Below are positions 45,801 to 54,568 of a stretch of 64,000 bases of DNA, piece after piece (the first letter of the stretch is position 1; every line of letters starts with the position of its first letter). The position numbers and the translations under genes were made by a program. The notes beneath the pieces were generated by a model that saw only the letters and a list, made by a program, of their open reading frames with translations, was not told where the DNA came from and made no database searches. This DNA is from Pseudomonadota bacterium (GTDB lineage: Bacteria > Pseudomonadota > Gammaproteobacteria > Xanthomonadales > Rhodanobacteraceae), in the NCBI GenBank assembly GCA_018240565.1, contig JAFEFO010000034.1, positions 124,001 to 188,000 of the forward strand, read 5' to 3'.

Positions 45801-47241
45801 GCAAAGCGAGAACGCGCAAGCGAACCTGCTCTACGTCATCGATGCAGCAAACGCTACGATCCTGCAACGGCTCCCGCATGTGGGCAAAAGTGCAAAGCAA
45901 ATCGTGTATGACGCCCGGCTCATGCCCGACGGCAGCATCTGGAGCCGCTCCAACCAGACGTGGAACTCGACGGCAGGCGGCGATCCCTGGCTTTGGCACT
46001 GGGACGCGGACGGCAAGCTGCTGGCAAAGATACCGGAAGGCTTCGATTGGGCGGGGCTGCTGGCGCTGCCCGGCACGGACAACATAATCTCGATGGAGGA
46101 TCCCGACATGATCTCAGTGTCGGGAGTGCGGACGCGATTGATCGCACCCGCATCGAACGAACGCGTGGAGGCCGGCGCCGTCAGCGCCGACGGCAAATTG
46201 CTGGCGCTCGCAACCTTCAACGGCGTGGCGCTGACCGACATCGCGCACAACGAACGACTGCTGCCCAATTTGAGATTGCCGCTGCCGTTTCACGAGATGG
46301 TGCAGCAACTCGCCTTCGCCCAGGACGGCTCGCGTCTGGTCGGCCGCACCACCGGCGGGCGCTGGTTCCAGTGGCCGCTGGTCGCCGACAACAGACCGGC
46401 CGACGAAATCGCGCAGGACATCGGCCTGCGCGATCTGTCCCTGCGCACGGATGCGCCATCTGCATTGTCGAACGCGGCACGCAAGAAACTGCGCGCCGCC
46501 GATCCGGGGCCGGCACCCGAACAATCCGAAACGACAGCCGTCGATGCGGGCGTCGCCATTCCCAAACCCGTGGCGGACGCGCGCTACGAACCGCTGGACC
46601 TGGATTCCATCGCCAACGTCGATCCGCGCCTGCCGATGAACCATGCCACGCGCCTGCCGCCGCAGCCGCAGAACCTGCCCTCACTGCCGCGGGGATTGCA
46701 ACGCTACGACGGCGTCGATTTCCTGCTCGGCCGCGCCGTGCAACTGTCCGGCAAACCGCAAAACCTGCTCGATGCCGCATTTCCGCCCGTCTCGCCTGCG
46801 CTCGCGCTGGGTGCGCGGCGCGTGCGCGCGATCGACACACTCGTCATGCAATACATCGCCGCCACTGGCGTCGTGGGCAGCGTGCTTCTGCGCTACGCAG
46901 ACGGCGGCGAACGTACACTCGACATCGCCAGCCCGCGCGACGTGCTCGCGCAATGGACGGATGCGACCGACGACCCCGGCCCGCGTCGTGTCGGCTGGCT
47001 CGGCAGTTTCGCGGAGCAAATGCACATCAACGGCGGCGCTGCCAATGCCGAGGAGACCTTCACGCGCAGCTACATCGTGCGCATGACCAATCCCGAACCG
47101 GAGCGTCCGGTCACGTCGATCACGCTGGAAGCACCGCCCAATGCCAGCCCGGGATTGCTGTTCCTGGCGCTGACGCTGGAGACGCAAAGCGCCGCCGCAA
47201 GTCGAGCCTCGTCCGACAGCACGCGCGATTCCGCGGAGTGA
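42826..47241 (+). CDS. Giant membrane Ser/Thr kinase with propeller domain, K1
   Basis: A 1471-residue protein. The cytoplasmic kinase domain (about 65-335) has the glycine loop GEGGMGVV (73-80) and Lys95. The catalytic loop HLDLKPAN (187-194) has Leu in place of the HRD Arg; DFG (207-209) and SGTPSYMAPEQ follow. A single helix lies at about 353-374. The rest, outside the membrane by topology, is a long series of WD40-like blades and a C-terminal beta-sandwich. That end (VDFLLGRAVQLSG...VLLRYADGGERTLDIA...ITLEAPPNASPGLLFLALTLE) resembles carbohydrate-binding-like end domains seen on other bacterial STKs. It is the more divergent of the three kinases here and has no counterpart in copy 2. Confidence 0.85.
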   Translation: MSSAATAVAGADPPRSLRANSSAIADLAFADLLGPNGSIDGTLSRLSEAALVLDLSDPEQRRLGDYELIELIGEGGMGVVYRARQLSLDREVAVKLLAAGPWASREFVQRFVNEARNAARMQHPNIVAIYEVGAAEELHFFSMRLIRGESLAAVIKRDGKLAPQRAATLLRTIAEAVDYAHRLGVLHLDLKPANVLLDENGDPHVADFGLAQKLEPGLAADNHEVSGTPSYMAPEQATAGVQKITPATDVWGLGAIGYELATGQPPFLADSAQDTLKLVVGSALLSPRELEPTLPRDLAAIIEKCMARDAAMRYASARELADDLGRFLEHRPVQARPLGAPQRVWRWAQRQPYIAVFGTLFLLALIGGLIGVSVQWRRANTNADLARKTLWDSRTDTAQKQIEQGDAYPALADAVANLREMQAHGDHHDAALERLRIGTVLANAPQLIDVIPRILPKGDTADAIAISPDAKTIALSDSRMVYLVDVASGKELWKADTTDKSFGMMSIHNDTLGELRFSTDGHRLIAYTFAFYPGGAWSTMRPHVIDSVLIDVAAGKVVEPPREFADFLATSYSDDGRYALLFDKHGGMQRWRSLPWTPDGDKVVIAGNIDNAVTAGPLLGEALLTPDGATVILAGDANLTFRALDAEHLRPLRALKLDSTRGRATAWALRHDGRQIAIGTVTGQIVLWDPQSGEADWLRAQLPGRIAVLRFSANDSRLLAASNDPSELRVFDPRTETPIAEPVRLSASDARELEYGIDAWFGKNANTLLTRHIYGKATLWQLPEPGFPPQAPVVAAPVMAANNAQFALATDARSRLLATFDNGQIKLWRLRPPPLNDRVAAPMVSDELRFDGRFLVSVDGNRASVFDVATNQTIGKTIALPEAPTFAGLDGSSERLIAFAGREISCWNWRSGKPCWPVIALPDSPLRLSLAANAPVLAVSSGSNDAGKFFEQVRIIDLATGALLGNALTLPGPLGTLRLSGDGKRLLAWQDKQSENAQANLLYVIDAANATILQRLPHVGKSAKQIVYDARLMPDGSIWSRSNQTWNSTAGGDPWLWHWDADGKLLAKIPEGFDWAGLLALPGTDNIISMEDPDMISVSGVRTRLIAPASNERVEAGAVSADGKLLALATFNGVALTDIAHNERLLPNLRLPLPFHEMVQQLAFAQDGSRLVGRTTGGRWFQWPLVADNRPADEIAQDIGLRDLSLRTDAPSALSNAARKKLRAADPGPAPEQSETTAVDAGVAIPKPVADARYEPLDLDSIANVDPRLPMNHATRLPPQPQNLPSLPRGLQRYDGVDFLLGRAVQLSGKPQNLLDAAFPPVSPALALGARRVRAIDTLVMQYIAATGVVGSVLLRYADGGERTLDIASPRDVLAQWTDATDDPGPRRVGWLGSFAEQMHINGGAANAEETFTRSYIVRMTNPEPERPVTSITLEAPPNASPGLLFLALTLETQSAAASRASSDSTRDSAE

Positions 47242-47246
47242 GCACG

Positions 47247-50200
47247 ATGGATCGCTCGCCCCAGGCCACCGCCATCATCGACCCGCTGCGCAGCCTGCGC
47301 GCAAGTCCGGGCGCGATCGCCGACCTTGCCTTCGCCGACCTGTTCGGCACCGGCGCCTCGACGGACGGCAGCCTGAGCCGGCTGTCGCAGGCGGCGCTGG
47401 CGCTGGATCTGTCCGATCCGGAGCAGCGCCGGCTCGGCGACTACGAACTGCTCGAACTCATCGGCGAAGGCGGCATGGGCGTGGTCTATCGCGCGCGGCA
47501 ATTGAGCCTGGATCGCGACGTCGCGGTGAAACTGCTCGCCGCCGGACCCTGGGCCTCGCGCGAGTTCGTGCAGCGCTTCGTCAATGAGGCGCAGAACGCG
47601 GCGCGCATGCAGCACCCGAACATCGTGACCATCTTCGAGGTCGGCAGCGCCGAGGAACTGCATTTCTTCTCGATGCGCCTGATCAACGGCGAAAGCCTTT
47701 CCAACATGGTCAAGCGCGAAGGCAAGCTGGCACCCCAGCGCGCGGCAGCGCTGCTGCGCACGATCGCCGAGGCGGTGGATTACGCGCATCGGCTGGGCGT
47801 GCTGCACCTGGACCTGAAGCCTGCCAACGTGCTGATCGACGAGAACGGCAATCCGCATGTGGCCGACTTCGGCCTGGCGCGCAAATTGGAACAGGGACTC
47901 GCCGCCGACAACCACGAGGTTTCCGGCACGCCGAGCTACATGGCGCCCGAACAGGCCACCGCCGGTGCGCAGCGCATCACCCAGGCCACCGACATCTGGG
48001 GATTGGGCGCGATCGGATACGAGCTTGTCACCGGCGAGCCGCCTTTCCTGGCCGACACGCCGCAGGCCACGCTCAAGCTGGTGGTTGCCGGTGAACTGCG
48101 CAATCCGCGCGAGTTGGAAGCCGCCCTGCCGCCGGATCTGGCCGCCATCATCGAAAAATGCATGGCGCGCGACACGACGATGCGCTACGCCAGCGCGCGC
48201 GAGCTGGCCGAGGATCTTGTACGCTTCCAGAACGGCTACATGGTTCGGGCGCGTCCGCTCAATACCTTGCAGCGCAGTGCACGCTGGGCGCGGCGCGAAC
48301 CGAAAATCGTGGCCACCGCGCTTTTCGCACTGCTCGCACTGCTCATCGGCCTGGCCGCGACGACCATGCAATGGCGCCGCGCCAACGCCAACGCGCAGCA
48401 CGCGGCGCGCGAAACGCTGCTCGCCGAAAATACCGCCGCCATCTCCACGCAACGACTATGGGAAGGACGCCGCGACGCCGCGATGCGGCTGATGGGCGAT
48501 GGCCAGGGCTTTGCGGCCTTGACGCCGCTCGTCGCCAACATCGCGGAAAAACAGGCCGCGGGCAAGTCCGCGCAAGCCGCGGTGGAACGCCGCGAAGTCG
48601 GCATGATCGAACACCAGGGCGTCACCCTGATCGACCGAATCATCATTCCCGAAGCCAATCCGATGACCACCGCGCTGAGCCCTGACGGCAAGCTGCTCGC
48701 GGTGGCGCTGGACGACCTGTCGGTACGCTGGTACGACACGGCCACGCTGACCGAACGCGGCCGCGTCGACTTGTTGAACAGCCTCAATCCCGACCAGGTG
48801 CCGATCCTGCTGCACTTCATCGACGATCATCGCCTGCTGGTCATCGGCGAATGGTTCGAGTTCCTGCCCAATCCGGCCACCTCGGGCGGTGCGCTGATCG
48901 ATCTGGATCGCAAACAGGCGATCGCGCCACCGCGGCAATTCGCCGATCTGACCGACATCACCTGGGCGGCGGATGGCCGGCATGTGTTGCTGCACAACGC
49001 AGACAAGGTGCAGCTGTGGCAGGTGGATCCGTGGCGTCCACTCTCGCCCCTGGCGCCGGAAATGATGATAAATGGCGCGCGCAGCTGGATACTGGATCCG
49101 CAGCTGCATTACGCCGTGCAAGTCGGTCGCAACATGGGCGAGTTACGGGTTTTCGATCCGCATCACCTGGATGCGCCACGCACGATACCGCTGCCGCCGC
49201 ATGAATCGTTCAGCGCGTGGGCAACAAGCAAGAATGGACAACTGCTGGCCATTGGCACCAGCAATGGGCAGATATTCCTCATCGACATGCGCAATCGGGT
49301 TGCGCGCCAGTTGACCGGCCCCTTGGGCAGTCGCGCGACCTGGCTCAGTTTCGACGAAGACGGCGCCTGGCTCGCGGTTGCCTGCCAGGATGGCAGCGCG
49401 GTTGCGTACGAAGTCGCCACCGGCGAGAAACTGTATGCCGGCCAGATCCATGCCGACTTCACCGCCACGCGCGTCGACATCGACCGGCAATCGCGCATGC
49501 TGATGCTGTCCGGGCAGATTGCCGGCGGAGCGAACGCCGCCGAGATCTGGCACCTGCCGCAGCAGGACCCGATCCTGGGCAGCGCCGTGCACATGCTTTC
49601 CAGTCCTCCGCCCGGCTCACGCGCCGGTCCGTATTGGCTCAGCGCCGCACCACGCGCTGGCCTGCTCGCCAGCGCCGGAATGGACGGCGAAGTGCGGCTC
49701 TGGCGCTTGCCCAGGACGTCGGTGCTCGATGCGCGGCCGCCACTGCTGGTTGCCGACAACCTCCATTTCGATGGCGATCATGCCGTGGACGTCGACGACG
49801 ACCAACTGCGGGTGGCTTCGACCGCACACGACACAGCCACGCCATGGTTGAAGCTGCCGCCGCCGATCGTATTCGCCAGCCTGACCGCGGGCGGCAAGAC
49901 CCTCGTCGCGGTCGCGCGCACCGGCTTGCACGTGCTCGATGCCGCCACCTTGCAGCCACGCATCCCGACGATTGCGCTCGACGACACCCCGCAGAACATG
50001 GCCATCGACGCCGACGGCCGGCTGCTTGCCCTGGGCTTCAACCACAATGGGCCTGCCGGCTTCGAGGAACGCATCGCCCTGTACGATCTGGCCGACGGCA
50101 AGCGCCTTGACCGCGGCGATCTTGCGGTCGCCGGCCCGCTGCGCCAGTTCGTGTTTTCGCCGGATGCCTCGCGCTTGCTCGTTACGGGTCCGGGCGACGG

Positions 50201-51680
50201 TTCCGTCGATGTTTTCGCTACCCGAACACGCGAGCGCGTGTGCGTCTTTCCGCAAGATCCATCCCAACCCGTCATCTGGGCCGCCTTCACCGCCGATTCG
50301 CACAAGCTGTGGATGGTCAGGCGCAATATCGACGACACCCAGGCGGAAAACGCGGATCTGCTCCTGCTCGATCCGGCAGCGAACAAGATCGTCGAAGAAC
50401 GCCACATCGCCGGCGTGTTTCCCATCGGCATCGCCGCGATCGGCGCCAAACCCCTGCTCGCCGGCCGCGACCGCCTGGTGCTCGATCCCGGCATGGCGGA
50501 CGCGCGCACCGTATCCGGTCTGCACAACGGCGAGGCGACCACCGTATTTGCCGTCAGCCACGACCAGCGCCTCGTCGCCCATGCGTTCGGCAATGGCGTG
50601 CAGCTCTACGACACGGCGGACCTCACCCCGATCGGTCCGCCACTGCCAACCCGGGCCGGGCAGATGAGCAACGTGAGCGTGTTGGCATTCAGCGATGACG
50701 ACCGCCATCTGCTGGCGATGCTCGATCCCGCCATCAACACGACCTGGCGCGTCTGGAACGTGGCCAGCAGCGCGCATGGCCTGGATGCGCTGCATGCCGA
50801 AGCGGCCATGCTCGCACCCCGGGATGCTGGTCCACGCATCCTGCGCATGGCCGACACCCGCGAGCGCGAGCGATTGCGCGCGGGCGATCCCGGCCCGCCC
50901 AAGGCGCCGGAAGCGCGTCCCGTACAGCGCGTGCAGCGCTGGCTCGGCCCGGATCCCATTCCAGCGCGCGATGCGGCGGCGACGCCCATGCAAATCGATC
51001 TGGGCGCTGCCTACAACCGCGCGCCGCAATCGGAAATCAATGTCATGAATTCCAATATTCCGGCATTGGCGGACATGCCGTTCGGCCTGCCCCGGATCGA
51101 TGGCGTGGACTACGACTGGCGCGGCGCCATCGAGATGCGACAGCAAGGAGCAGGCGTGCCCCTTGGCACGCATTACCAGTTTGTCCCGATCTCGGTTTTG
51201 CGCGGTTTGCACGCCCCGTCCGTGCCGATCGCCGCCCTGCATGTGCTGGTGTTTGCCCCGGAAACCCTCGGCGAATCGCACGAGCGCGCTTATGCCTATG
51301 TTCGCCTGCACTATCGCGACGGCAGCCAGGCGCGGCTGCCGCTGCGCACCCAGCGCGAGGTGAAGGGCTGGTCGCAATTCGATCGTCCAACGCCGGTCGG
51401 CTGGTACCAGGGCGATGTGAATCGCATCCTGGGCCTGGCCAGCCAGTTCATCTTCAACAATCCGCGCCTGGCCAATCCACATCCGGAAAAAATCATAGAA
51501 ACCATAGACTTGGAAACGATTCCTAATGTATGGAGTACACCAGTCTTTTTCGCCATCACCGCCGAGCCTGTAATCGCGGGCGCAAACTCCGGAATAGACG
51601 AGACAGGACGCGAATCCGGCACGGACAGCCACGCCAGGGACGGCAACCTTCAACCATCCACCCGCGGAGGAAAACCATGA
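47247..51680 (+). CDS. Giant membrane Ser/Thr kinase with propeller domain, K2
   Basis: A 1477-residue paralogue of K1, with near-identical kinase domain (Lys95, HLDLKPAN with Asp189, DFGLA) and one membrane helix near residue 365 (ALFALLALLIGLAATTMQW). The propeller region differs strongly from K1 but is close to K3 of copy 2 (shared ANPMxTALSPDGKLLAV and VRWYDTATLTERGRVDLL). The C-terminal sandwich ends HPEKIIETIDLETIPNVWSTPVFFAITAEPV. The upstream open frame inside K1 was rejected; the ATG 6 bases after the K1 stop fits the paralogues. Its stop overlaps the receiver-like gene by ATGA. Confidence 0.86.
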   Translation: MDRSPQATAIIDPLRSLRASPGAIADLAFADLFGTGASTDGSLSRLSQAALALDLSDPEQRRLGDYELLELIGEGGMGVVYRARQLSLDRDVAVKLLAAGPWASREFVQRFVNEAQNAARMQHPNIVTIFEVGSAEELHFFSMRLINGESLSNMVKREGKLAPQRAAALLRTIAEAVDYAHRLGVLHLDLKPANVLIDENGNPHVADFGLARKLEQGLAADNHEVSGTPSYMAPEQATAGAQRITQATDIWGLGAIGYELVTGEPPFLADTPQATLKLVVAGELRNPRELEAALPPDLAAIIEKCMARDTTMRYASARELAEDLVRFQNGYMVRARPLNTLQRSARWARREPKIVATALFALLALLIGLAATTMQWRRANANAQHAARETLLAENTAAISTQRLWEGRRDAAMRLMGDGQGFAALTPLVANIAEKQAAGKSAQAAVERREVGMIEHQGVTLIDRIIIPEANPMTTALSPDGKLLAVALDDLSVRWYDTATLTERGRVDLLNSLNPDQVPILLHFIDDHRLLVIGEWFEFLPNPATSGGALIDLDRKQAIAPPRQFADLTDITWAADGRHVLLHNADKVQLWQVDPWRPLSPLAPEMMINGARSWILDPQLHYAVQVGRNMGELRVFDPHHLDAPRTIPLPPHESFSAWATSKNGQLLAIGTSNGQIFLIDMRNRVARQLTGPLGSRATWLSFDEDGAWLAVACQDGSAVAYEVATGEKLYAGQIHADFTATRVDIDRQSRMLMLSGQIAGGANAAEIWHLPQQDPILGSAVHMLSSPPPGSRAGPYWLSAAPRAGLLASAGMDGEVRLWRLPRTSVLDARPPLLVADNLHFDGDHAVDVDDDQLRVASTAHDTATPWLKLPPPIVFASLTAGGKTLVAVARTGLHVLDAATLQPRIPTIALDDTPQNMAIDADGRLLALGFNHNGPAGFEERIALYDLADGKRLDRGDLAVAGPLRQFVFSPDASRLLVTGPGDGSVDVFATRTRERVCVFPQDPSQPVIWAAFTADSHKLWMVRRNIDDTQAENADLLLLDPAANKIVEERHIAGVFPIGIAAIGAKPLLAGRDRLVLDPGMADARTVSGLHNGEATTVFAVSHDQRLVAHAFGNGVQLYDTADLTPIGPPLPTRAGQMSNVSVLAFSDDDRHLLAMLDPAINTTWRVWNVASSAHGLDALHAEAAMLAPRDAGPRILRMADTRERERLRAGDPGPPKAPEARPVQRVQRWLGPDPIPARDAAATPMQIDLGAAYNRAPQSEINVMNSNIPALADMPFGLPRIDGVDYDWRGAIEMRQQGAGVPLGTHYQFVPISVLRGLHAPSVPIAALHVLVFAPETLGESHERAYAYVRLHYRDGSQARLPLRTQREVKGWSQFDRPTPVGWYQGDVNRILGLASQFIFNNPRLANPHPEKIIETIDLETIPNVWSTPVFFAITAEPVIAGANSGIDETGRESGTDSHARDGNLQPSTRGGKP

Positions 51681-52174
51681 AAAAGCTCACGACAACCGTG
51701 TTGTGCCTGGCCGTCGCCATTTCGGCCACGGACGCAATGGCCTGCGGCGAAGTGATGTATCGCATGGGCGGCGCGCTGCGCTATCACGCCTTCATCACGC
51801 GCCACCCGGCGCAGATCCTGCTCTACGACGGTTCGGCGGCCGCCGAACACCACATGCAAATGAACGACATGCAGGTGTTCAACCAGGATCTGGAAAAGGC
51901 CGGCCACCACGTCACCGTGGTCGACTCGCCCGCGGCGCTGGGCAAGGCGCTGGCAACACACCAGTACGACGTCATCATCGGCTTTGCCGGCGACCTGCCG
52001 GCGATCCAGCCGGAGCTGGCGAGCATCAGCCATGAGCCGACGCTGATCCCGGTGTTCCGGCGCAGCGATACGGATGCGATGCGCAAGCAGTATCCGCTGG
52101 CACTCAATGACGACGCCAACCTCAACCAGTTCCTCAAGACCATCGAGGAAACGATGAAGTCGCGCGGCAGCTGA
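51677..52174 (+). CDS. Exported receiver-like protein, cassette copy 1
   Basis: A 165-residue protein with a signal peptide (MKKLTTTVLCLAVAISATDAMA) ending before Cys23-Gly-Glu. The mature part repeats the strand-helix pattern of response regulator receivers: AQILLYDG, then a helix, AGHHVTVVDSPAALGKALA, YDVIIGFAGDLPAIQ and LIPVFRRS, with a C-terminal helix FLKTIEETMK. The usual phosphoacceptor Asp at the end of the third strand is replaced (IIGFAGD), so it would not be a phosphorylated receiver. The N-terminal CGEVMYRMGGALRYHAF is conserved with its copy at 60524. GGAGG precedes the start. Not recognised as a described family. Confidence 0.75.
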   Translation: MKKLTTTVLCLAVAISATDAMACGEVMYRMGGALRYHAFITRHPAQILLYDGSAAAEHHMQMNDMQVFNQDLEKAGHHVTVVDSPAALGKALATHQYDVIIGFAGDLPAIQPELASISHEPTLIPVFRRSDTDAMRKQYPLALNDDANLNQFLKTIEETMKSRGS

Positions 52175-52260
52175 AATCACGTCGCCAGAAATCTCCAGGC
52201 CATCCCTGCCGACGCGCAGGGATGCGGGGCCTTGCATTCGACAGAAAAGGGAAAACCGAC

Positions 52261-53238
52261 ATGCACCTTCGTATCGCAGCATCGATCAACGTCGTGCTCC
52301 TCGCCGCAGCGACAATGTCTGTACCGGCCTTCGCACAGGTGCAGCCGACCGCGCCGGCGAGTGGCGGTTCGAGCGACAGCCCCACCGGCCAAGGCACTGT
52401 TTCGATCGACTTCCTCGACACCGCCATAAACGGCTTCTGGCTGCGTTCCAATCTCAAGCTTCCGCTCGGCAGCGTGCATCTGCTCGGTACCGGGCTCGAT
52501 GCGAGCTACAACCTGAGTCCCGCCTGGACGATCTTCGGCAGCGTGCGTTATTTCACCGGCAGGGCCGACACGCCACCCATGTTCATCAACTGTCCGAGCA
52601 CGACTGCCGCGCCACCATGCGCGCAGTATCCGCCGCAGACTCCGCAACATCCCGGCGAGCCCTTCCTCGACGACGGCAACTACCACGGCGCCTGGCAGGA
52701 CTGGAATTTCGGCGTCGCCTACCATGCCAACGTCGGCAACTACTACATCACGCCGTCGGCCACGGCAGTCATCCCGACCCACTCCTATCCGACCTACGGC
52801 AACGGCATCGTCGGACAGGACCTGCGCCAGTTGCTGCTGGCGGTGTCGATGTCGCACCAGTTCGACTTCACCAACTTCTATTACAAGCTCGGCTACGGTT
52901 ATGCGATAAGCCAGCATGTGCTTGGCATCAATACCGGCTACGAGCGCTTTGACGGTGAACTGGGCTGGTTCGTAAACGACAAATTTTCCGTGCGCGGATT
53001 CGTGACGGGGCGCTCGGGATTCGGCGTGCGCGCGGGCCTGGGGCCACCATCGTTCGACGAAGGCTGGTACGAGCGGCAGCGCATAACCCAGCACGACTAC
53101 CATGCCTACGGCGTCGGCTTCGACTACGGTTTTGGCGATCGCTACACCGCGACGTTCAACATCCAGCACGAGTTCTGGGGCGATTCGGTATACGACTTCA
53201 AGTACGCTCTGGAGGCCCGGTTGACGCGCAGCTTCTAG
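52261..53238 (+). CDS. Outer-membrane beta-barrel protein, cassette copy 1
   Basis: A 325-residue exported protein with a signal peptide ending near AFAQ (residue about 26). The rest alternates short amphipathic strands with aromatic residues and ends in RLTRSF, a terminal Phe typical of outer-membrane barrels. A Cys pair (NCPSTTAAPPCAQ) precedes the block DDGNYHGAWQDWNFGVAYH. SHQFDFTNFYYKLGYGY is the other block shared with the barrel at 61103. The start follows AAGGGAAAA. No porin or TonB-type features. Probably the surface component of the cassette. Confidence 0.78.
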   Translation: MHLRIAASINVVLLAAATMSVPAFAQVQPTAPASGGSSDSPTGQGTVSIDFLDTAINGFWLRSNLKLPLGSVHLLGTGLDASYNLSPAWTIFGSVRYFTGRADTPPMFINCPSTTAAPPCAQYPPQTPQHPGEPFLDDGNYHGAWQDWNFGVAYHANVGNYYITPSATAVIPTHSYPTYGNGIVGQDLRQLLLAVSMSHQFDFTNFYYKLGYGYAISQHVLGINTGYERFDGELGWFVNDKFSVRGFVTGRSGFGVRAGLGPPSFDEGWYERQRITQHDYHAYGVGFDYGFGDRYTATFNIQHEFWGDSVYDFKYALEARLTRSF

Positions 53239-53280
53239 AATAACCTGCTGTGCTCGCCATCTCGCGGGCCGGCGGTGCTC

Positions 53281-53316
53281 GGAATCCTCATTTACATTCA
53301 AGTAAACTCCGGTTCC
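53281..53316. repeat. Palindromic element TTTAC-N6-GTAAA
   Basis: An imperfect 36-base palindrome (GGAATCCTCATTTAC, spacer, GTAAACTCCGGTTCC) lies between the first barrel gene and the desaturase. It could be a terminator, an operator or a dispersed element. I see one copy in the window. Confidence 0.35.
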
Positions 53317-53423
53317 TGCGCTCCGGCGACCCGCGACCTGGCTTCGCTCGCAACGGTTATTCGGCGCTTCTGAATCCACGGGCCTGGCGCTGATGTTTTC
53401 GCCTGAATGCGATTGAGTCCTGA

Positions 53424-54467
53424 ATGGCGACGCGCAGCATGCTCGATGTCCTGGCGCAATGGTGGTGGCTGGCAGTCGACTGGTTTTCCGCGCACGCGGT
53501 CGCACCGGCACTGGCCGCCTTGCACCTCGGCAACCTGCTCGGCGATCCGCAGGACATCGCCTTTGCGCTGCTCACCGGATTCGTGCAGATCGCCATCGTC
53601 GCCTGCGTGTTCCGCCCGCTCGAAGCCTTCGCACCGGCGGATGCGTGGCGCGATGGCAAGCTGACCTGGGTCGATCTGCGCTTCACGTTCGTGCTCGTCG
53701 TCTTCAGTCCCCTGCTCGCCTTCCTCGTGCTGTCGCCATTCGCCAACCTGTTCGGCGGCATGCTCGATCGCCTCGGTGTGCCGGCCGACGGACTGCTCAA
53801 TCACATCCCGCGCATCCAGGAACACCCCTATCTTGCGTTCGGCATCTACTACGCCGCCAACGACCTGGCCTACTACTGGATGCATCGCGCGCAACACGCG
53901 ATTCCCTGGTGGTGGGCGCTGCACAGCATGCACCACAGCCAGCGCCAGGTGAACTGCTGGACCAACTCGCGCGTGAGCTGGCTCGACGTGGTGATCGAGT
54001 CGTGCCTGCTCGCCACCGTGGGCCTGGTCATGGGTGTGGACGTGGGCCAGTTCGCCGTGCTGGTGCTGCTGACCCAGCTCGTGCAGGACCTGGCGCATAC
54101 CAACACGCGGCTTGGCTTCGGCCGCTACCTCGACCGCCTCATCGTCGATCCGCGCTTCCATCGCCAGCACCACTGGCTGCCCGATCCATCGCAACCGCCA
54201 TTGCCCGACTGCAACTTCGGCCAGGTGCTGTCGATCTGGGACAACCTGTTCGGCACCGCGCGCTACGTCCGCGCCACGCGCGCGTCGGGCGTCGGCGACG
54301 CGATGATCGACGCCGACAACCACCATGGCATGCTCGCCATGCAATGGTTTTGCCTGCGCCGTTTCGTCGGCGCCTTCACGCGGCGCGCAGGTTGGAAGCC
54401 GCAGTTCGTCAGCTTCGATGGCAAGTATCGGCCCGTGCCGGTACCCGCAGATGTCGATGCGAGTTGA
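53424..54467 (+). CDS. Sterol desaturase/fatty acid hydroxylase-superfamily membrane enzyme
   Basis: A 347-residue integral membrane protein with five or so hydrophobic segments. The di-iron His boxes are complete: WMHRAQH, LHSMHHSQRQVN and FHRQHHWLPD, with ADNHHG near the end. Family members hydroxylate or desaturate lipids with O2. LAHTNTRLGFGRYLDRLIVDPRFH is the usual region before the last box. It sits between the two signalling cassettes with its own short gap, so it may be a target, a passenger, or older local content. Confidence 0.85.
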   Translation: MATRSMLDVLAQWWWLAVDWFSAHAVAPALAALHLGNLLGDPQDIAFALLTGFVQIAIVACVFRPLEAFAPADAWRDGKLTWVDLRFTFVLVVFSPLLAFLVLSPFANLFGGMLDRLGVPADGLLNHIPRIQEHPYLAFGIYYAANDLAYYWMHRAQHAIPWWWALHSMHHSQRQVNCWTNSRVSWLDVVIESCLLATVGLVMGVDVGQFAVLVLLTQLVQDLAHTNTRLGFGRYLDRLIVDPRFHRQHHWLPDPSQPPLPDCNFGQVLSIWDNLFGTARYVRATRASGVGDAMIDADNHHGMLAMQWFCLRRFVGAFTRRAGWKPQFVSFDGKYRPVPVPADVDAS

Positions 54468-54568
54468 AGGCAAACAGAACCGATCGCTTGTCGTGCATTG
54501 CCTCGGTCGCAACGGAAAAGGACTAAGATCGACGCGCCGCATGGTTGGCTCGCTCTGGAATTCCGGGC

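Noticed and set aside
45960..47246. Continuous frame upstream of K2 that would lengthen it by 429 residues
   Set aside because: The added part is Arg/Ala-rich shadow of K1 in another frame. K2 aligns with K1 and K3 from the ATG at 47247.
42826..51680. K1 and K2 as one gene split by a frameshift
   Set aside because: Both have complete kinase, membrane and C-terminal domains with a clean stop and start 5 bases apart, so they are tandem paralogues.
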